Source: Gnetum montanum (taxonomy: Eukaryota; Streptophyta; Gnetopsida; Gnetales; Gnetaceae). From it: 64,000 nt of DNA. Positions 45,400 to 57,260 of the stretch are shown here, piece by piece. The position numbers and the translations under genes are program-made. The stretch lies in NCBI GenBank assembly GCA_015680685.1, contig MNCI01006539.1, positions 353,896-417,895 of the forward strand, given 5' to 3'. The stretch's first letter is position 1. The number at the start of each line of letters is the position of its first letter. A model generated the notes under the pieces. That model was given only the letters and a program-made list of their open reading frames with translations. It was not told where the DNA came from and did no database searches.

Positions 45400-47640
45400 T
45401 TATTAGGATATCTACAATCAGAGAGTAAAACATTAGTGCTCAGAGAGCTGATACTCTTTAGTGAGAAAATATGCTAAACTATTATATTTCTCATCAATGA
45501 ACCTAGTATTGAAATCAAAATTAGCAAGTTAGAATGCCTAATAGATTAATCTAGTGTGACCAGCTTTATTTAGGGCTTTTGTACTAAGATACTTATCAAA
45601 GTATTTAAGGTTACTTCATACTACAAAATGCACATTTTGTAAGAACAACCTAAATTTTTCGATGCCTCTGATAATTGTCAATAATTCTTTATAAGTACTA
45701 TGGTAATTATTTTGAGCATCATTGAATTTACCTAAGGCATACCTACATATCCATACAATGTTATCTTTTTCTTATTTGAGAGCAACTCCCCAAAATTCAT
45801 GTGAAGCATCAATTTCTAAGATCAACTGTCCATCAGTATGATGTGGTAAATTGGGTAAATTTAAACATTGTTGTTTAATTAGAGCAATGATTTCTAAATG
45901 CTTTGTTGTCCTTTCTAGAGGATTTTTACCTAGCCTTTCATTTAAGAGTTTCCTATCTCTAGCTAGATGTTTATAAAAACTAGATAGGTAGTTCATACAA
46001 CCTCAGAATCTTTATAGTTGTGTTTTGTCCTTGATAACATTTGGAAATTTTTTAATTGATTTAAGGATGTGAGGCTATAAAGAAATTGTGCCATTATTTA
46101 TTCATAAGACTAAAAACCATATAGAATCCTAACCTATTACCATTTTTGTTAGAGATAAGACTAATCCATTTTCATCAACTAAGTTTATAAATATCTTCAA
46201 ATGTACAAAGTGCTCTTTGGGATTCTTACTCATTACTAGGATGTCACCTATATAAACCAAAATAAAAGAATACTTACAAAAAATCTAGTCCATGCATTTT
46301 TGAAAAATAGAGGGAGCCTTCTTAATCCCACATGGTCAAAATTTCCATTCGTAAAGGCCTCCTAGAATGATCAAAGCAATTTTCCACCAATCTTCTTATT
46401 TAACCTCGACCTACTAGAATCCTGACTTCAAATCAAACTTCAAATAGATGTTAGTGTGGAGTAACCTTGTTTAGTATATGATGTTGGATAGGCTTAATTG
46501 GATCGTTTAAAGGTTTGTAAGTTACAATCAACCTTTTCTTCCCTCTAACTTGTTCAGCTCTTTTATTGACATAGAATGTGGCACATGCAAACATACTCGA
46601 ACTTGGTTGTATTAATTTCTTGTCTAGTAAAGTTTGTATCTCTTGGTAACATTCAAATTTTAGACTTGGAAGCATCCCAATGTGGTGTTCCTTTGTTTTT
46701 ATCTTTACATTATCTCTAAGTTCAATATTACACCAGTGTTCCTTCTTATGCCTAAATATAGTTGGATCTTCACTAGCTAATGTAACTCATTTTTTATTTT
46801 ACTAAATTGACTTTCTAGTTTATTCACATTATTAACTACCCATTGTGTATTAGGTTGCTTGGTAGAGGATTGTAGTGTGGGAAACCTGCTGGTGTACCTA
46901 TCTTGTCTATGAAAGTTTTCCCCTAACAGACTTATGTATCTGGACCCTACGGTGTATGGTTCAAGATTCTATAGGTTGTCTATTCCAATAAGGATTTAGA
47001 AGATTTTATTTCACAATGTAATATTGTGAGTTTTAGTATTCTTTCTCTAGTTGTTTTGATTAATACAATAGCTCTATGTTCACTACACATCTTCTGAGCA
47101 TTAAACCTAACATAATTTTTCTCTATTGCTTCCCATAGATGGAAAGGGATAACATTCCACTTCGAAATGGATATCTTTGCTCCTGAGTCAATTACTACAT
47201 CTACATGGTATAATTTATAATTATCTAATTTAATAAAAAATGTACAAATAGGTAATGTGATTTTTACCTACATATTAGTTCTTACTCTTAGGATACACAT
47301 AGCTTGAGTTTCTTCCTAGTACTATTGCCTCTTAAAGCTTTCTTTAATCTATTCAAGTTCTTTTATTTCTTCAATAGCCATTTGAATGAACTTGCAAAGT
47401 TGTTCTATTCATTGTACTCTTAATATGGACTCTTTGAATGGTGGAGGCTTGAATGGTTGTGTTGATGATTTGGCTTTTTCTTCCTCATACTCTTCTTCTT
47501 CTTCGTATTCCTCTTCAGTCCATTCATCAATGGACTTCTATGGTTGAGTATGCTCTAGTTGAGTTTCAAGATATTTGAGCGATCTCTCTTCAATCAAAAG
47601 CCTTTGCCCTTTGAGTTCTTGCCTTTTTTTTTTTTGTTAT
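45400..47640 (-). pseudogene. pararetrovirus protease, reverse transcriptase and RNase H
   Basis: An acidic Glu-rich stretch (about 47.53-47.43 kb) precedes the aspartic protease, where VVIDSGAK at about 47205 is the active-site motif. RT starts near 46680 with a 74-codon open piece containing EIQTLLDKKLIQPSSSMFAC, typical of caulimovirids. The catalytic YxDD is read as YIGDILV at about 46245, so one Asp is Gly. RNase H follows: a 74-codon open piece at 45996-45772 with FYKHLARDRKLLNERLGKNP and LILEIDASHEFWGVALK, where the first catalytic Asp is kept. Further remains run to about 45400. The enzymes would mature the polyprotein and copy pregenomic RNA. Homology is strong at RNase H, good at RT. 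Clearly inactive. Confidence 0.82.
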
Positions 47641-47868
47641 CCTTCTTTTTAGAGACATGATCTTGTTAATATCGCTAATAGGAATTTTATCCATCTGTTT
47701 TTCTAATTGTTACCTAATCATTTTATATGCAAGATCCTGTTCGACTAAGTCTAGAGATTTTGCAACTAATAATGGAGGTGAAGAAGGTTGTTCTTGGAGA
47801 TTTTGTGTGAGATGTCTAAGATGGTGGTGTTGATTCATTGAACAGACATAATAGACATTACCATCAGC

Positions 47869-48104
47869 TCACATTGAGATCAATCATTATGTAATTGTAG
47901 AACCTCATGCTCTACAATAGTATTAAGTGTGTAAAGATTCAATATGATACAAGTTGTGATTTTGTTGTAATTGTAATCTTCTAGATTTAATTCAAGATAG
48001 CTAGTTTTTCTAGCTTTTCTAACAATTGAATTATCTTACTTTTTTTTAATTTTTGGATTCAGTGTGTTTAAATGAATAAAGCAAATAAAAGTGACCCTGA
48101 TCCA
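47869..48104 (+). repeat. chromovirus 5' LTR, last segment
   Basis: ATTGAGATCAATCATTATGT to GACAGCTAGTTTTTCTAGC-like sequence matches 63450-63674. The LTR ends TCCA at 48104, with TCCA at 63674 in the 3' LTR, after which the two diverge. Confidence 0.85.
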
Positions 48105-48108
48105 ATTA

Positions 48109-48122
48109 TTGGTATCAAAGCC
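48109..48122 (+). promoter_or_regulatory. chromovirus primer-binding site (initiator tRNA-Met)
   Basis: TTGGTATCAAAGCC follows the LTR end. The standard site is TTGGTATCAGAGCC, so one G-to-A change is seen. It primes minus-strand cDNA synthesis. Confidence 0.8.
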
Positions 48123-48177
48123 ATAAGGTTTATTATTGTTAGAATTTGGCTATGTATATTTTTTTCTATCTCAAATG

Positions 48178-49440
48178 GCCCCTAAGAAGAAAACTATGCA
48201 AGTCCTAAATTCAGACATAAACAACATGAAATTTACCTTTAAGCTAATAACTGATTAATTGGATGAGATTAGTGCTACCATAGATCAGAATGTAGGTCCA
48301 AACTATATTCAACCATGTAATGATGATGCATAATCTTACTTTAATGATGATGAAAAAGTTTCTCAGCCTGGTGGAAAGAGATCCAATTCTCTGAACTTAC
48401 AACTATGGAAATGTGAAAACCCATTAGCCTTGTGTTACAAGGGAAGGAAATCTAGATCCCCATGTCAAAGCTCCAAGAGTTTCATCTTCAACATCAATTT
48501 CTTCTCATGACAAGCTTGATATTGAAGATGACGTAAGACTAGCCATATTTTTCAAAAATGCTATAAGACTTCCATATGTGGAGTTGAAAATTTTCAACAA
48601 TGTAGATGATACCAATGCTTTTGTAAGCTATTTAAAGATGCTTGATAAGCATTTTGAGTTGGAAGAGGTACCGAATCAATTACAAGTACTAATTGCATAA
48701 TCCACATTAGAAGGTATGATCTCAACGTGGTGGAAAAAAAATCTCAAAGTTATGAGAGGCAAAATTATCAATCTATTGAGAATTGGTCCTTGATAAAATA
48801 CATGTTGAAATAGAAATTTACACAATATTGGTAGAGATAAGAGATAATCATGAAGCCAAAATTCCTTAGACAAGAAGATAAAGATGTCAGTGAATTTTAT
48901 ATTGAATTTTGGGATCTATTCCATCATGGTAAGGTACACTAGAAAGAGTACAAACAAGCTTCAATCTTTTTAAGAGGTCTCAAGATGCCTTACCAGCAAG
49001 AGTTATCATTTTATAAACCTAAAACCATTGATGAGGCCTATGATTTCGCACTTAAGGCAAAGAAGAAACTCAGTGGATTTGGGAACAAAAGCAAATAAAC
49101 TTCAAAAGGAAGGGACAAGGGTTTTAAATCAAAGAAAGGATCCAAGTATAAATTTGAAGACAAGGAGAAAAACCATGATAAGAAGCATGAAAATGGCAAT
49201 GAGAAGGGTAAATTCAAGAAGGACCAAGGTACAAGAGGCAAGGATCAAGGTAGCAACTCATCCAAGATTCAATGTATCAAATGTGGAGAGTGGGAACACA
49301 AGCAATGGAAATTTCCACTTCACAAGGCAGCCAAACAAAAGGATGTACAAACCATTAAGGCAAAGCAGACATCAAGCCAAGATCTTCAAAAAGGTAATCC
49401 TAATGCTCTCAAAATTGAGAAAGTTTCTAAGTTAAATTGT
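48178..49440 (+). pseudogene. chromovirus gag
   Basis: ATG at 48178 starts MAPKKKTMQVLNSDINNMKF, 55 bases after the primer site. Frames shift several times. The retrotransposon gag core is at about 48580-48760: NAIRLPYVELKIFNN, then FVSYLKMLDKHFELEEVPNQ, then STLEGMISTWWKK. A basic Lys/Asn/Gly-rich region follows (49080-49260). The zinc knuckle CIKCGEWEHKQWKF at 49273-49314 keeps Cys, Cys and His but has Phe in place of the final Cys. Gag would form the particle and bind RNA. A 135-codon open frame here (49028-49435) is partly in another frame and does not show the knuckle, so it is not the true protein. Gag ends in a TAA-rich stretch near 49440. Confidence 0.8.
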
Positions 49441-51466
49441 TGTACATTTATGTGAAATTTGAACAAAGAAAACCATCCAGTAATGAAATTGTTATTTTGG
49501 ATTAGGGCTAGATGTTTACTTAGTCAAAAATGAATTTATGTTTCAATTGATGGGGAAGCCCAAGAAAATATTTTTTTCTTCTACGATAGTTGCTAGATTG
49601 TATTTAGTAAACATTTCTCATCCTAGACCCTACAAGGTACATTGGCTATCAAGAAATTATTCTCAAGAGGTGAGAGAGCAATCTGTCTTAAAATTTAAAA
49701 TTGGAAGCTTTCATGATGTTTTGAAATGTGATGTACTACCAATTGATTGTGTCGATGTAATTCTTTAAAGGTCTTAAAAATTTTATAAATTTTATAATAT
49801 TTCTTAGTTTGATGAAGTAAGAAATGCATGGAGTGTCGTAAGACTTGATGGAATCCATGAGTTGATTCCTACGATAGTTGAATACGTAAGATAGCAAAGC
49901 TCACTTAATGCTTCCTTAATTCTTCTTAGGGAGAGGAAGTACATTTAAAAACATGATGAAGTTCAATTTGGTTTTATGGTTGTATCAAATATTGCTTCTA
50001 ATCATGATGTTGTGTAGGTAGATCTTCAAAAAAGTATGCTTGGCTTGAAGAAGTAATTTCTTAAGGTGTTCAAAGGGGAATTGGATGGATTACCATCAAT
50101 AAGGAATGTCTAATACCAAATTGATTTTATTCCTAGTGATACCATTCCAAATGAGAGGGTATATCAAAGGGAATCAAATCAAATGACTAAATTAGTAAGT
50201 AGAGAAGTTACTTATGAATGTCTTTATGAGGAAGTCAATTTTCCCTTATGTAATTCTAGCAGTGCTTATGCCAAAGAAGAACAATGAAGAATGCATGATG
50301 TGCATTGACTCAAGGGTAGTGAATAAGATAATAGTGAGGTACAAGATTCTATTCCAAGGATGGATGATATCCTTGATGTCTATACCAATGCAATGATCTT
50401 TAGGAAATTTCATTTAAAGAGTGCTTACCATCAAATTTGAATTAGTCTTGCTGATGAATGGAAGACAACTTTCAAGAATCCATATGAATTGTTTGAGTAG
50501 TTGATGATGCCATTTGGCCTCACAAATGCCCCTGTCATATTTATGAGGTCGATGCATGATATTGTCAAAGAGTTGATTGATAAGTATTCTAATATCTTCT
50601 TTGATGACATTTTGGTGTATAGCTCACATGAAGAAGAGCACTTAGATCACTTGAGATAACTATGTCTTAAGTTGGAGCAAGCAAATTTGGTGATCAATAT
50701 GAAGAAGAGTCATTTCTTTAAGAGGGAGATCACATATTTGGAACATGTGATTCCTAAAAATCAAATAAAAATGAAAGCTATCAAGGTAAAGGCTATTAGA
50801 GATTAGCCAACTTCTAAAAATGTTGGGGAGGTAAGATCATTTCTTAGTTTAGCAAGTTCTTATAGGTAGTTCATAAAAAATTTCAATGATATTTTATGGC
50901 CTTTATTTGCTTTGCTTAAAAAGAATCAAGATTTCAAGTAGGTAGATAAGGCCCAAAGAAGCTTTGACTTGTTGAAGACAAAAACAACTAGTGAGCATGT
51001 ACTTATAATACCATATTTCCAAAAGCTTTTTTAGGTAGAGGTGGATGCAAGTGGACTTGCCATTGGAGGGGTGCTTTCACAAAAAGGTAGGCATGTTGAT
51101 TCCTTTTTAGAAAAGTTGAATGAATCAAGGAAGAAATATAGCATATATGAGAAGGAATTGTATGCTATTCTTCAAGAAAATAAGCATTGGAAGCATTACT
51201 TGTTACCCAAGGAGTTCACTTTGATCATAGACTACAAAGCACTTCAATTTCTCAATTCCCAAAAGAAGTTGAGTGACAAACACATGAAGTGGGTGGCACA
51301 ATTAGAGGAGTTTAATTTTTTACTCAAGCACAAAAGTAAAAAAGCTAATGTGGTAGTAGATGCATTATCTAGGAAGCGTGTGATGAATTTTAGTGTACCT
51401 CATGTAGAAGAGATGCATGATTTTTCTAATTTATATGCACATGATTCTGATTTTGAATAGGTTTGG
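49441..51466 (+). pseudogene. chromovirus protease, reverse transcriptase and RNase H
   Basis: The protease motif at about 49495 reads LD-stop-G, with the middle Ser/Thr replaced by TAG. The end motif DVIL-stop-RS stands at 49756. RT spans about 50080-50860: RNV and VYQRESNQMTKLV, then FHLKSAYHQI, KTTFKNPYELFE, MMPFGLTNAP and the active site FFDD at 50597-50608 (usually YIDD or YFDD, both Asp kept). RNase H spans about 51020-51390: VEVDASGLAIGGVLSQ, YSIYEKELYAIL, then KKANVVVDALSRKRV as the end motif. The 139-codon piece at 51041-51460 is fully open. An Athila-like element is inserted at 51466, separating pol from integrase, which resumes at 61653. Confidence 0.85.
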
Positions 51467-52271
51467 TGATGAACTGCAATATCGCATCCGCGATGTTGGA
51501 TCGACGATGCAATCGGATACCCGATATCGTGGCCTGTCTTCTTATCTATAAATAAGAGGTGGCTCCCTTGGTTTCCATAGTTAGAAATTAGTCCCTTAGC
51601 CAAACGTTTGCCATTTTCTCACTCCAGAGTTAGAATTATTTTTGCGTGCCCGTAGTAGAAGTCATAGAGTGAACGGATCTTTATTCGAGCATTGTGTACC
51701 TGAGCACACTTTGTGCACGACAATAAAGACGAACTTTATGATAAACCTTGCAACATACAGAATAGATTAATTAGCATTAATTATTATTTAATGCTTTCAT
51801 AGTTAATTAATGATATCTCTCACCCTACAACTCTCTTAGTTAAATACACTCAGTACAACCACTTTAAGCATGCGTGTAGCACTTGGTAACCCAGTAACAA
51901 TTAGTGTTTGGTAATCCCAGTAGCGTTGCACTAGTTCAAGATGTGCACAAAAAGTGGGAACGGATACTGGTGTTAGGAGTACTTAGAACCTAGTTAATGA
52001 ATAGTTAAATTAGATTAGTTACTTAGTTATTTCTTTCTCCCCTCCTTATTAGCATAGGATATAAAACACATAAAAGCCATAAAAATCATATACCTCAAGC
52101 TTACTTAACCATACAACCGTGACATACAAGTAAGTTTGAGAAGACAATGATTATCAACTTGTTATCATCCCACAAAGGCGCATAGGCACTTAACCCTTGG
52201 AATTATATCGAATTATGTGTGAAACGCTTGTATTCATATGGTTGAGTGTAGGGGTACCTCGCTGCTCATCA
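51467..52271 (+). repeat. 5' LTR of the Athila-like element
   Basis: TATAAATA is at 51547-51554, only about 80 bp from the LTR start, and AATAAA at 51722-51727, so U3 is short and U5 long. It matches the 3' LTR along its length. Where the 3' LTR keeps CpG (TAACGATTAGCGTTTGG), this copy has TAACAATTAGTGTTTGG. Confidence 0.93.
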
Positions 52272-52272
52272 T

Positions 52273-52290
52273 TGGCACCATTGCCAGGGA
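52273..52290 (+). promoter_or_regulatory. primer-binding site complementary to tRNA-Asp
   Basis: TGGCACCATTGCCAGGGA lies one base after the LTR. The 3' end of plant tRNA-Asp(GTC) predicts TGGCGCCGTTGCCGGGGA. The three differences are all CpG changed to CpA. Confidence 0.85.
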
Positions 52291-52403
52291 CTTAGTTGTT
52301 TGTGCGCTAAGTAAAACTTAGGAAATCATTCAAATCGTTGGAATGAACCCTTAGGGTTCATTAAGAAAAAGATAATAGTACATTGCACACTAAACAAGAT
52401 AAG

Positions 52404-54740
52404 ATGTCTTCGCACAAAAGCACTTCACCGCCTAGGACTAACACAAGAAGGAATCGACGGCAAGTTACACATGATGTTGACCCGCCAGTTCCTCAACAAT
52501 TTCATGCGGTATATGTTCATCCTGATGAATATGTACCCAACTTCACCTTTATTCTCCACCAAGATGAGCAGCTGTGTTGGTGTGACTTGGATGGTAACAT
52601 AGTGTTACCTCCTGACCTTTTAGTCCCAAGTATGCTTCTTCGTGCTCTCACACAAATAGGTATGCAACACTTACATGCAGAGTACATTGCACAGGACTAT
52701 GATTTCAGAGACTATCATCCCACTGAAGTGTAATGTCAAAGGAACTTGCAACAGGAGAAACACCATAAGTCCTTGAAGGGAAAATGGTCTAAGGATGCCC
52801 CACACATTTTAAGTGAAATTGAGGATGATGAACCTGCCTTAGACAATCACCCACATAACGATGTTCCTCCCCTTGACTTTGGCCAAGGGGTTGTGTATCA
52901 AAACCTTCATTCTACTATTCATAACCCATGTGCTGATACCAATAGACACAAAGAGTCTAAAAAGGAACAAGGACACATGACAAAGGTGGGCATTCTGATC
53001 GCAATCGCAATCGCAATCGAGGAAGAGACCACCGAAGAGAAGGTAGTAGACACCGTCATGATGGCGGTTCTCCTTCTTCTTCACCTTCATCGTCTCCTTC
53101 ACCCTCTCCTTCCATGTTCAGACATAGCCATAGAGAAACAGATCATGAGGATAAGGGCAAAGAAAGTGGAAGTCATAGATGAGACAACCAAGACAAAGGA
53201 CGAGGGCACTCTAGGGAGTCACATCATAGAAGAAGGGAGAGTAGGGAACCGCATAGACACCATAGACGCTATGAACAAGATGATCATGATGAACCCCTAC
53301 TTGCCACGTGAAGCATGCTAGATATAACTGGGGCCGTGAGAGTTCCAACAAGGCACCAAAAACATAGTAGGATCAAGAGGCTAGACATGAATAACATCCC
53401 ACAATTTGAAGGGGGATATAACGTTGATCCTCAAAATCACTTACAAGCATTTCATGATGCTTGTGCCTTGCAAAACATAGAAAATGAGTGGCAAAAGCTT
53501 AAGTTATTCCCACGGATACTAATAAAACAAGCTGAAAGCTGGTACCAGTCCTTAAAACTGAAATCCATTTGTAGGTGGAGTACGATGTTAGAACTGTTCA
53601 ACAATAAGTACCAAACGTACTCCCAGGTGTCTAGCCTATGAAAGCAAATCCAAGGATGGAAACAAGGAAGTCATGAACCCTTGGATGCTTCCATGGGCTG
53701 CTATTATGCACTCTTACATCATTGTCCTGGCCATGGTAATTCGTAGTGGGATCAACTATGCCATCTCGTAGATGGGCTTAGGCATGAAACAATAAGGACC
53801 CTTCGGACTTATGCCCAACGAAGGTTATTTGAGCTTAGGTCCCATCAAATTCATAGATTGCTAGAGTAAATAGCTAAAGAAGAAGGTGAGCTACAAAAAA
53901 GAGAGAGTGCAGAAGAATACAACCGAGATCCTTCCCTCCAAAAGAAGGGAGTAAGATTTTGTGAGGATGAGGAACAGTCACCACTCGAAGAGATGGTGAA
54001 TAGGAAAACCTTGCCTATTCAAAAGTTAGCATCAGAAGTATCGGTAAATATAGACCAAATGTGGGACTCCCTGGATAGTAGGTTTCAAATTGTGCTCAAA
54101 GTAGTAGAGGAGTCTAGGGAGTGAGGTAGTGACCATGACAAAAGGAAAAAGAGAGAAGCAGAAAATGCACATAACAAGGGTAAGGGTAAAGTTTCTATTA
54201 TTGAAGAGGTTGTGGACTTAGATACGGATGATGATAGTGGATATGAGATCTATCAATATGACCATCCTAAGGGATGTTGCCCTGTAATCTCACATTTACA
54301 AGAGTCTCGGTTGTATGCACTTAATCCACGTTTAAACAAATGGCAAACATCCCAATAGTTACCTTATCCCCAAGGTAACCCAAGGTAGTTCCACCAACCT
54401 TTAACATATTATCCAAGTGGAACTTCAACACAACCAATCAAGCAACATCAATAGTGGCATCACCCACAATCATGGGGAATGCCACCACTAAGGCAGCAAT
54501 ATTCTTACTGGCAACCAGACCCATATGGATATTACGTGCAACATCTAATCTCTCCATGTGACTTTGTTGGTCATGTTACTCCCCAGCATCACTACCAAGA
54601 TTGTGAGTACTATAGGACTCTCTCTCCTAGGGGTGACATTCCACAAGTATACCATCCTTCCAATCCGACCGCATCTCTTCCACCAATAGCTCCATTACCA
54701 CTTGCTCTAGCAATGCAAGGTGAGCTCCCTGCTCAGCCAT
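52404..54740 (+). pseudogene. gag of the Athila-like element
   Basis: ATG at 52404 (MSSHKSTSPPRTNTRRNRRQ) is the likely start, 114 bases after the primer site. A TAA at 52731-52733 and a frameshift near 52975 break the frame. After the shift the correct frame is Arg/Ser/Asp-rich (GGHSDRNRNRNRGRDHRREG and SPSSSPSSSPSPSPS), then the gag core: NNIPQFEGGYNVDPQNHLQ (about 53390-53450) and QAESWYQSLKLKSI (about 53530). The next 1 kb is helical and acidic (KVSIIEEVVDLDTDDDSGY) and ends in a Pro/Tyr/Gln-rich region. In-frame TGA codons stand where CGA (Arg) fits. The 191-codon open frame at 52746-53321 is right at its start but runs out of frame after 52975. Gag would build the particle. Confidence 0.8.
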
Positions 54741-54840
54741 AGCAACACAATGCCACAAGGGCTATTAATCCTCAACCTACCATTAGTTCTGACAATCATA
54801 CTAAGAAAAGATCTTTCTTCAGAACCAACAGTCCAATCAA

Positions 54841-55300
54841 GTGGGTGAGTCTTTGGACGCCTTCATATCAACTAAAGCTTCGGAGCCCTCTTCAAACTTA
54901 ACACCGCATTCAACACATATGATCATGCTAACACATGTCGTTACTGATTGGATCAAAGTTGATCACCTTTCCAGGAAATTTTCTAATCCTAGGAGTCCCC
55001 TAATCTATCTACAAATCATTGGGAATGAGCCATGCAAAGCTCTTTTGGATTTAGGTTCCGGTGTAAACCTAATATCCCAAGAAATGTATAAGGCCTAGAA
55101 CTTGTCCTCATTGAAAAAGAGTAGTGTCCATTTAGAGTTAGCTAACTAGTCCATCACTATCCCCTTGGGATTAGTGGAGGACATTGTTACCACTGTTTCT
55201 GGATGGTCGTATTCGGCTGACTTCCTAGTGATCTAAGTGAATAATAGTAAGGGGGACTTCCTAATCATCATGGGAAGGGCATGGCTAAGCACTATCGATG
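54841..55300 (+). pseudogene. protease of the Athila-like element
   Basis: The frame from 54841 is one step off gag. It contains CKALLDLGSGVNLISQEMY, with Asp-Leu-Gly-Ser at 55048-55059 in place of Asp-Thr-Gly-Ala. This DLG form is usual in Athila-type proteases. After stops at about 55098 and 55150 it continues with SADFLVI and then FLIIMGRAWLSTIDACLS at about 55258, the usual LGRPFL region with Met-Gly-Arg-Ala. It would release Gag and Pol parts. The same frame continues into RT. Confidence 0.8.
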
Positions 55301-57260
55301 CATGCCTAAGTATCCACGATCTTTCTCTAGAAATATCTAAGGAAAACACTTTTGGAAAGATCGAGAAGAAGAAGGTTCCATGCATTGCATATAGTGACAC
55401 AGGGTGCAATTGCATGCAGAGATCATGGGTTGTGCAGAGTTTGACATTGCCTGCATGCAATCAATGTGTACAAATGATCAACATACAAAGGTGCCTATAT
55501 GTAGTAGCCACACGACAAGAAGACACCCAGTGGCTGATAGCTGATCAAGAAAGTAGCTCACTTATATGCATGGAACTGAATGAGGGTTTGACTTGTGCTT
55601 ACATAGATAGCATTGATGAATTAGAGCAAGTCCACCACAAACTTCTAAGTCCTAACTTAGAAAACATCAACTGGGGGAAGTTGGAAATTCCTAAGAAATT
55701 TAAACAAGAGCCCCTAGAGCTAAAACCATTACCCACCGGTATGGAATCCATGTTCCTTAAGAATGGAAAACCGGTAATCATCAACACGAGACTTGCTCTA
55801 CGACAAAAAAAAAGTCTACTCAAGGTAATAAACAAGTGGTCAAAACACTTCACCTGGTCATATCTGGAATTAACTGGAATAGATCCTAGGATATGCCAGC
55901 ATAGGATTTACACTGACTCCTCCATGAGACCTTGAAAACAACCACAGAGGCGATTGAACCCAAAGTTGAAGTAAGTAGTAAAAGAAGAAATTGAACAGCT
56001 TCTAAAGGTTGGGTTTATATTCCCCATTGCTAATAGCGAATGGGTTAGCCCCTTAGTAATCGTGCCTAAAAAGGGAGGCAAATGGAGGGTGTGCATAGAT
56101 TTTAGGCTGTTAAACATGGAAACATTCAAGGATCACTTTCCATTGCCATTTGTTGACCAAGTCTTAGACACACTCAAAGGGCATCGCTATTATAGTTTTC
56201 TGGATGGCTATAGTGGATATAACCAAATACAAATGGCCCCAAAAGACCAAGCCAAAACTACGTTCACCAGTCCTTGGGGAACGTTTGCATACAAACAAAT
56301 ACCATTTGGCTTGTGCAATGTCCCTGCCACGTTTCAACACTTAGTTCTAAGCATATTCCAACAGCAGATAGGAAATGGTGTGGAAGTCTTTATGGATGAC
56401 TTCTCCACTTATGGAGCAAATTTTGATCAAGCCTTGGATCGGTTAGAGCAAGTATTAAAAAGATGTGTAGAGACTAATCTAAGGCTCAACTGGCAAAAAA
56501 GCCATTTAATGGTCCAAGAAGGCGTAGTACTTGCACATAAAATTTCACATGTAGGGATAGAGGTAGACCCTAAGAAAATCAAGGTCATCCAAGGAATTAC
56601 CTGTCAACCGAAAACTATCAAAGACATTTTGTCATTCCTTGGACACATTGGCTACTATAGGAGATTCATAGAGAACTTTTCAAAGGTTTCCAAACCATTG
56701 GTAGAGTTAACAAAAAAGGACGTACCCTTCGAGTGGACCAGGGAATGCGAACTAGCCTTCCAAACTTTGAAGCAGAAGCTGGTAGAAACACCCATTCTAC
56801 AAGCTCCTGACTGGTTCAAACCATTCCATGTCATGATTGATGCATCCAACTATGCCTTAGGAGTCGTACTTACACAGTTAGATGATCAAAAATGCCCTTA
56901 TTACATCCACTATGCAAGTAGAAGTATAACTGGTGCACAATTTAACTACACTACTATAGAAAAAGAATTAATTGTTGTAGTGTTTGCACTAGAAAAATTT
57001 AGGTACTATGTATTAGGATACAAAGTATTCATACACACAGATCATAGTGCAATCTAGTTCCTCATGAATAAGCCAATGGTAAGCCCCCGTATTATACGAT
57101 GGCTGGTAATCCTACAAGAGTTCAATCTAACGATGATCGATCGTAAAGGCACTGAGAACATAGTTGCCAATCATTTATCTCAGTTGCGCTGGGATAGCAA
57201 AGAGGATGAGTATCCTATTTCTGGTCACTTCCCTGGTGAGTTCCTCTTTGCCGGTGTAGT
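55301..57260 (+). pseudogene. reverse transcriptase and RNase H of the Athila-like element
   Basis: This frame is open over long parts: 55237-55935 and 56062-57057 (331 codons). A pre-RT region (SLEISKENTFGKIEKKK, KPLPTGMESMFLKNGKPV) leads to RT: VCIDFRLLNMETFKDHFPLP, FLDGYSGYNQIQMAP, IPFGLCNVPATFQ and the active site FMDD at 56389-56400, all intact. The thumb and connection follow (SFLGHIGYYRRFIENFSKVS). RNase H has MIDASNYALGVVL, NYTTIEKELIVVVFALEKF and HTDHSAI, then TAG at 57058. Stops at 55936 and near 55970 interrupt the region before RT; the first is TGA where CGA (Arg) fits. RT and RNase H convert element RNA into DNA. This is the best preserved pol in the window. Confidence 0.92.

Larger units (their letters stand above)
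41503..47868 (-). mobile_element. endogenous pararetrovirus (Caulimoviridae), permuted and decayed
   Basis: About 6.4 kb of minus-strand DNA splits the chromovirus 5' LTR. Reading 5' to 3' on the minus strand: acidic region and aspartic protease (47.6-47.1 kb), RT and RNase H (46.7-45.4), a C-terminal ORF (45.2-44.8), an intergenic region with TATA and tRNA-Met primer-site remnant (44.4-44.1), movement protein (43.7-43.0), and a coat-like region (42.3-41.5). In an episomal genome movement and coat lie before protease and RT, so the copy is circularly permuted, as expected when a circle is linearised between coat and protease. Stops and frameshifts occur throughout, and RT has lost a catalytic Asp. 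Genus is not assigned; the layout suggests a petuvirus- or florendovirus-like polyprotein. The edges are accurate to about 10 bp. Confidence 0.8.

Noticed and set aside
49028-49435. 135-codon basic frame in the chromovirus gag
   Set aside because: The zinc knuckle is read in another frame; this frame only benefits from A-rich sequence.
52746-53321. 191-codon frame in the Athila-like gag region, taken whole
   Set aside because: Its first part is gag, but after about 52975 it leaves the gag frame; the neighbouring frame has the Arg/Ser-rich region and joins the gag core.
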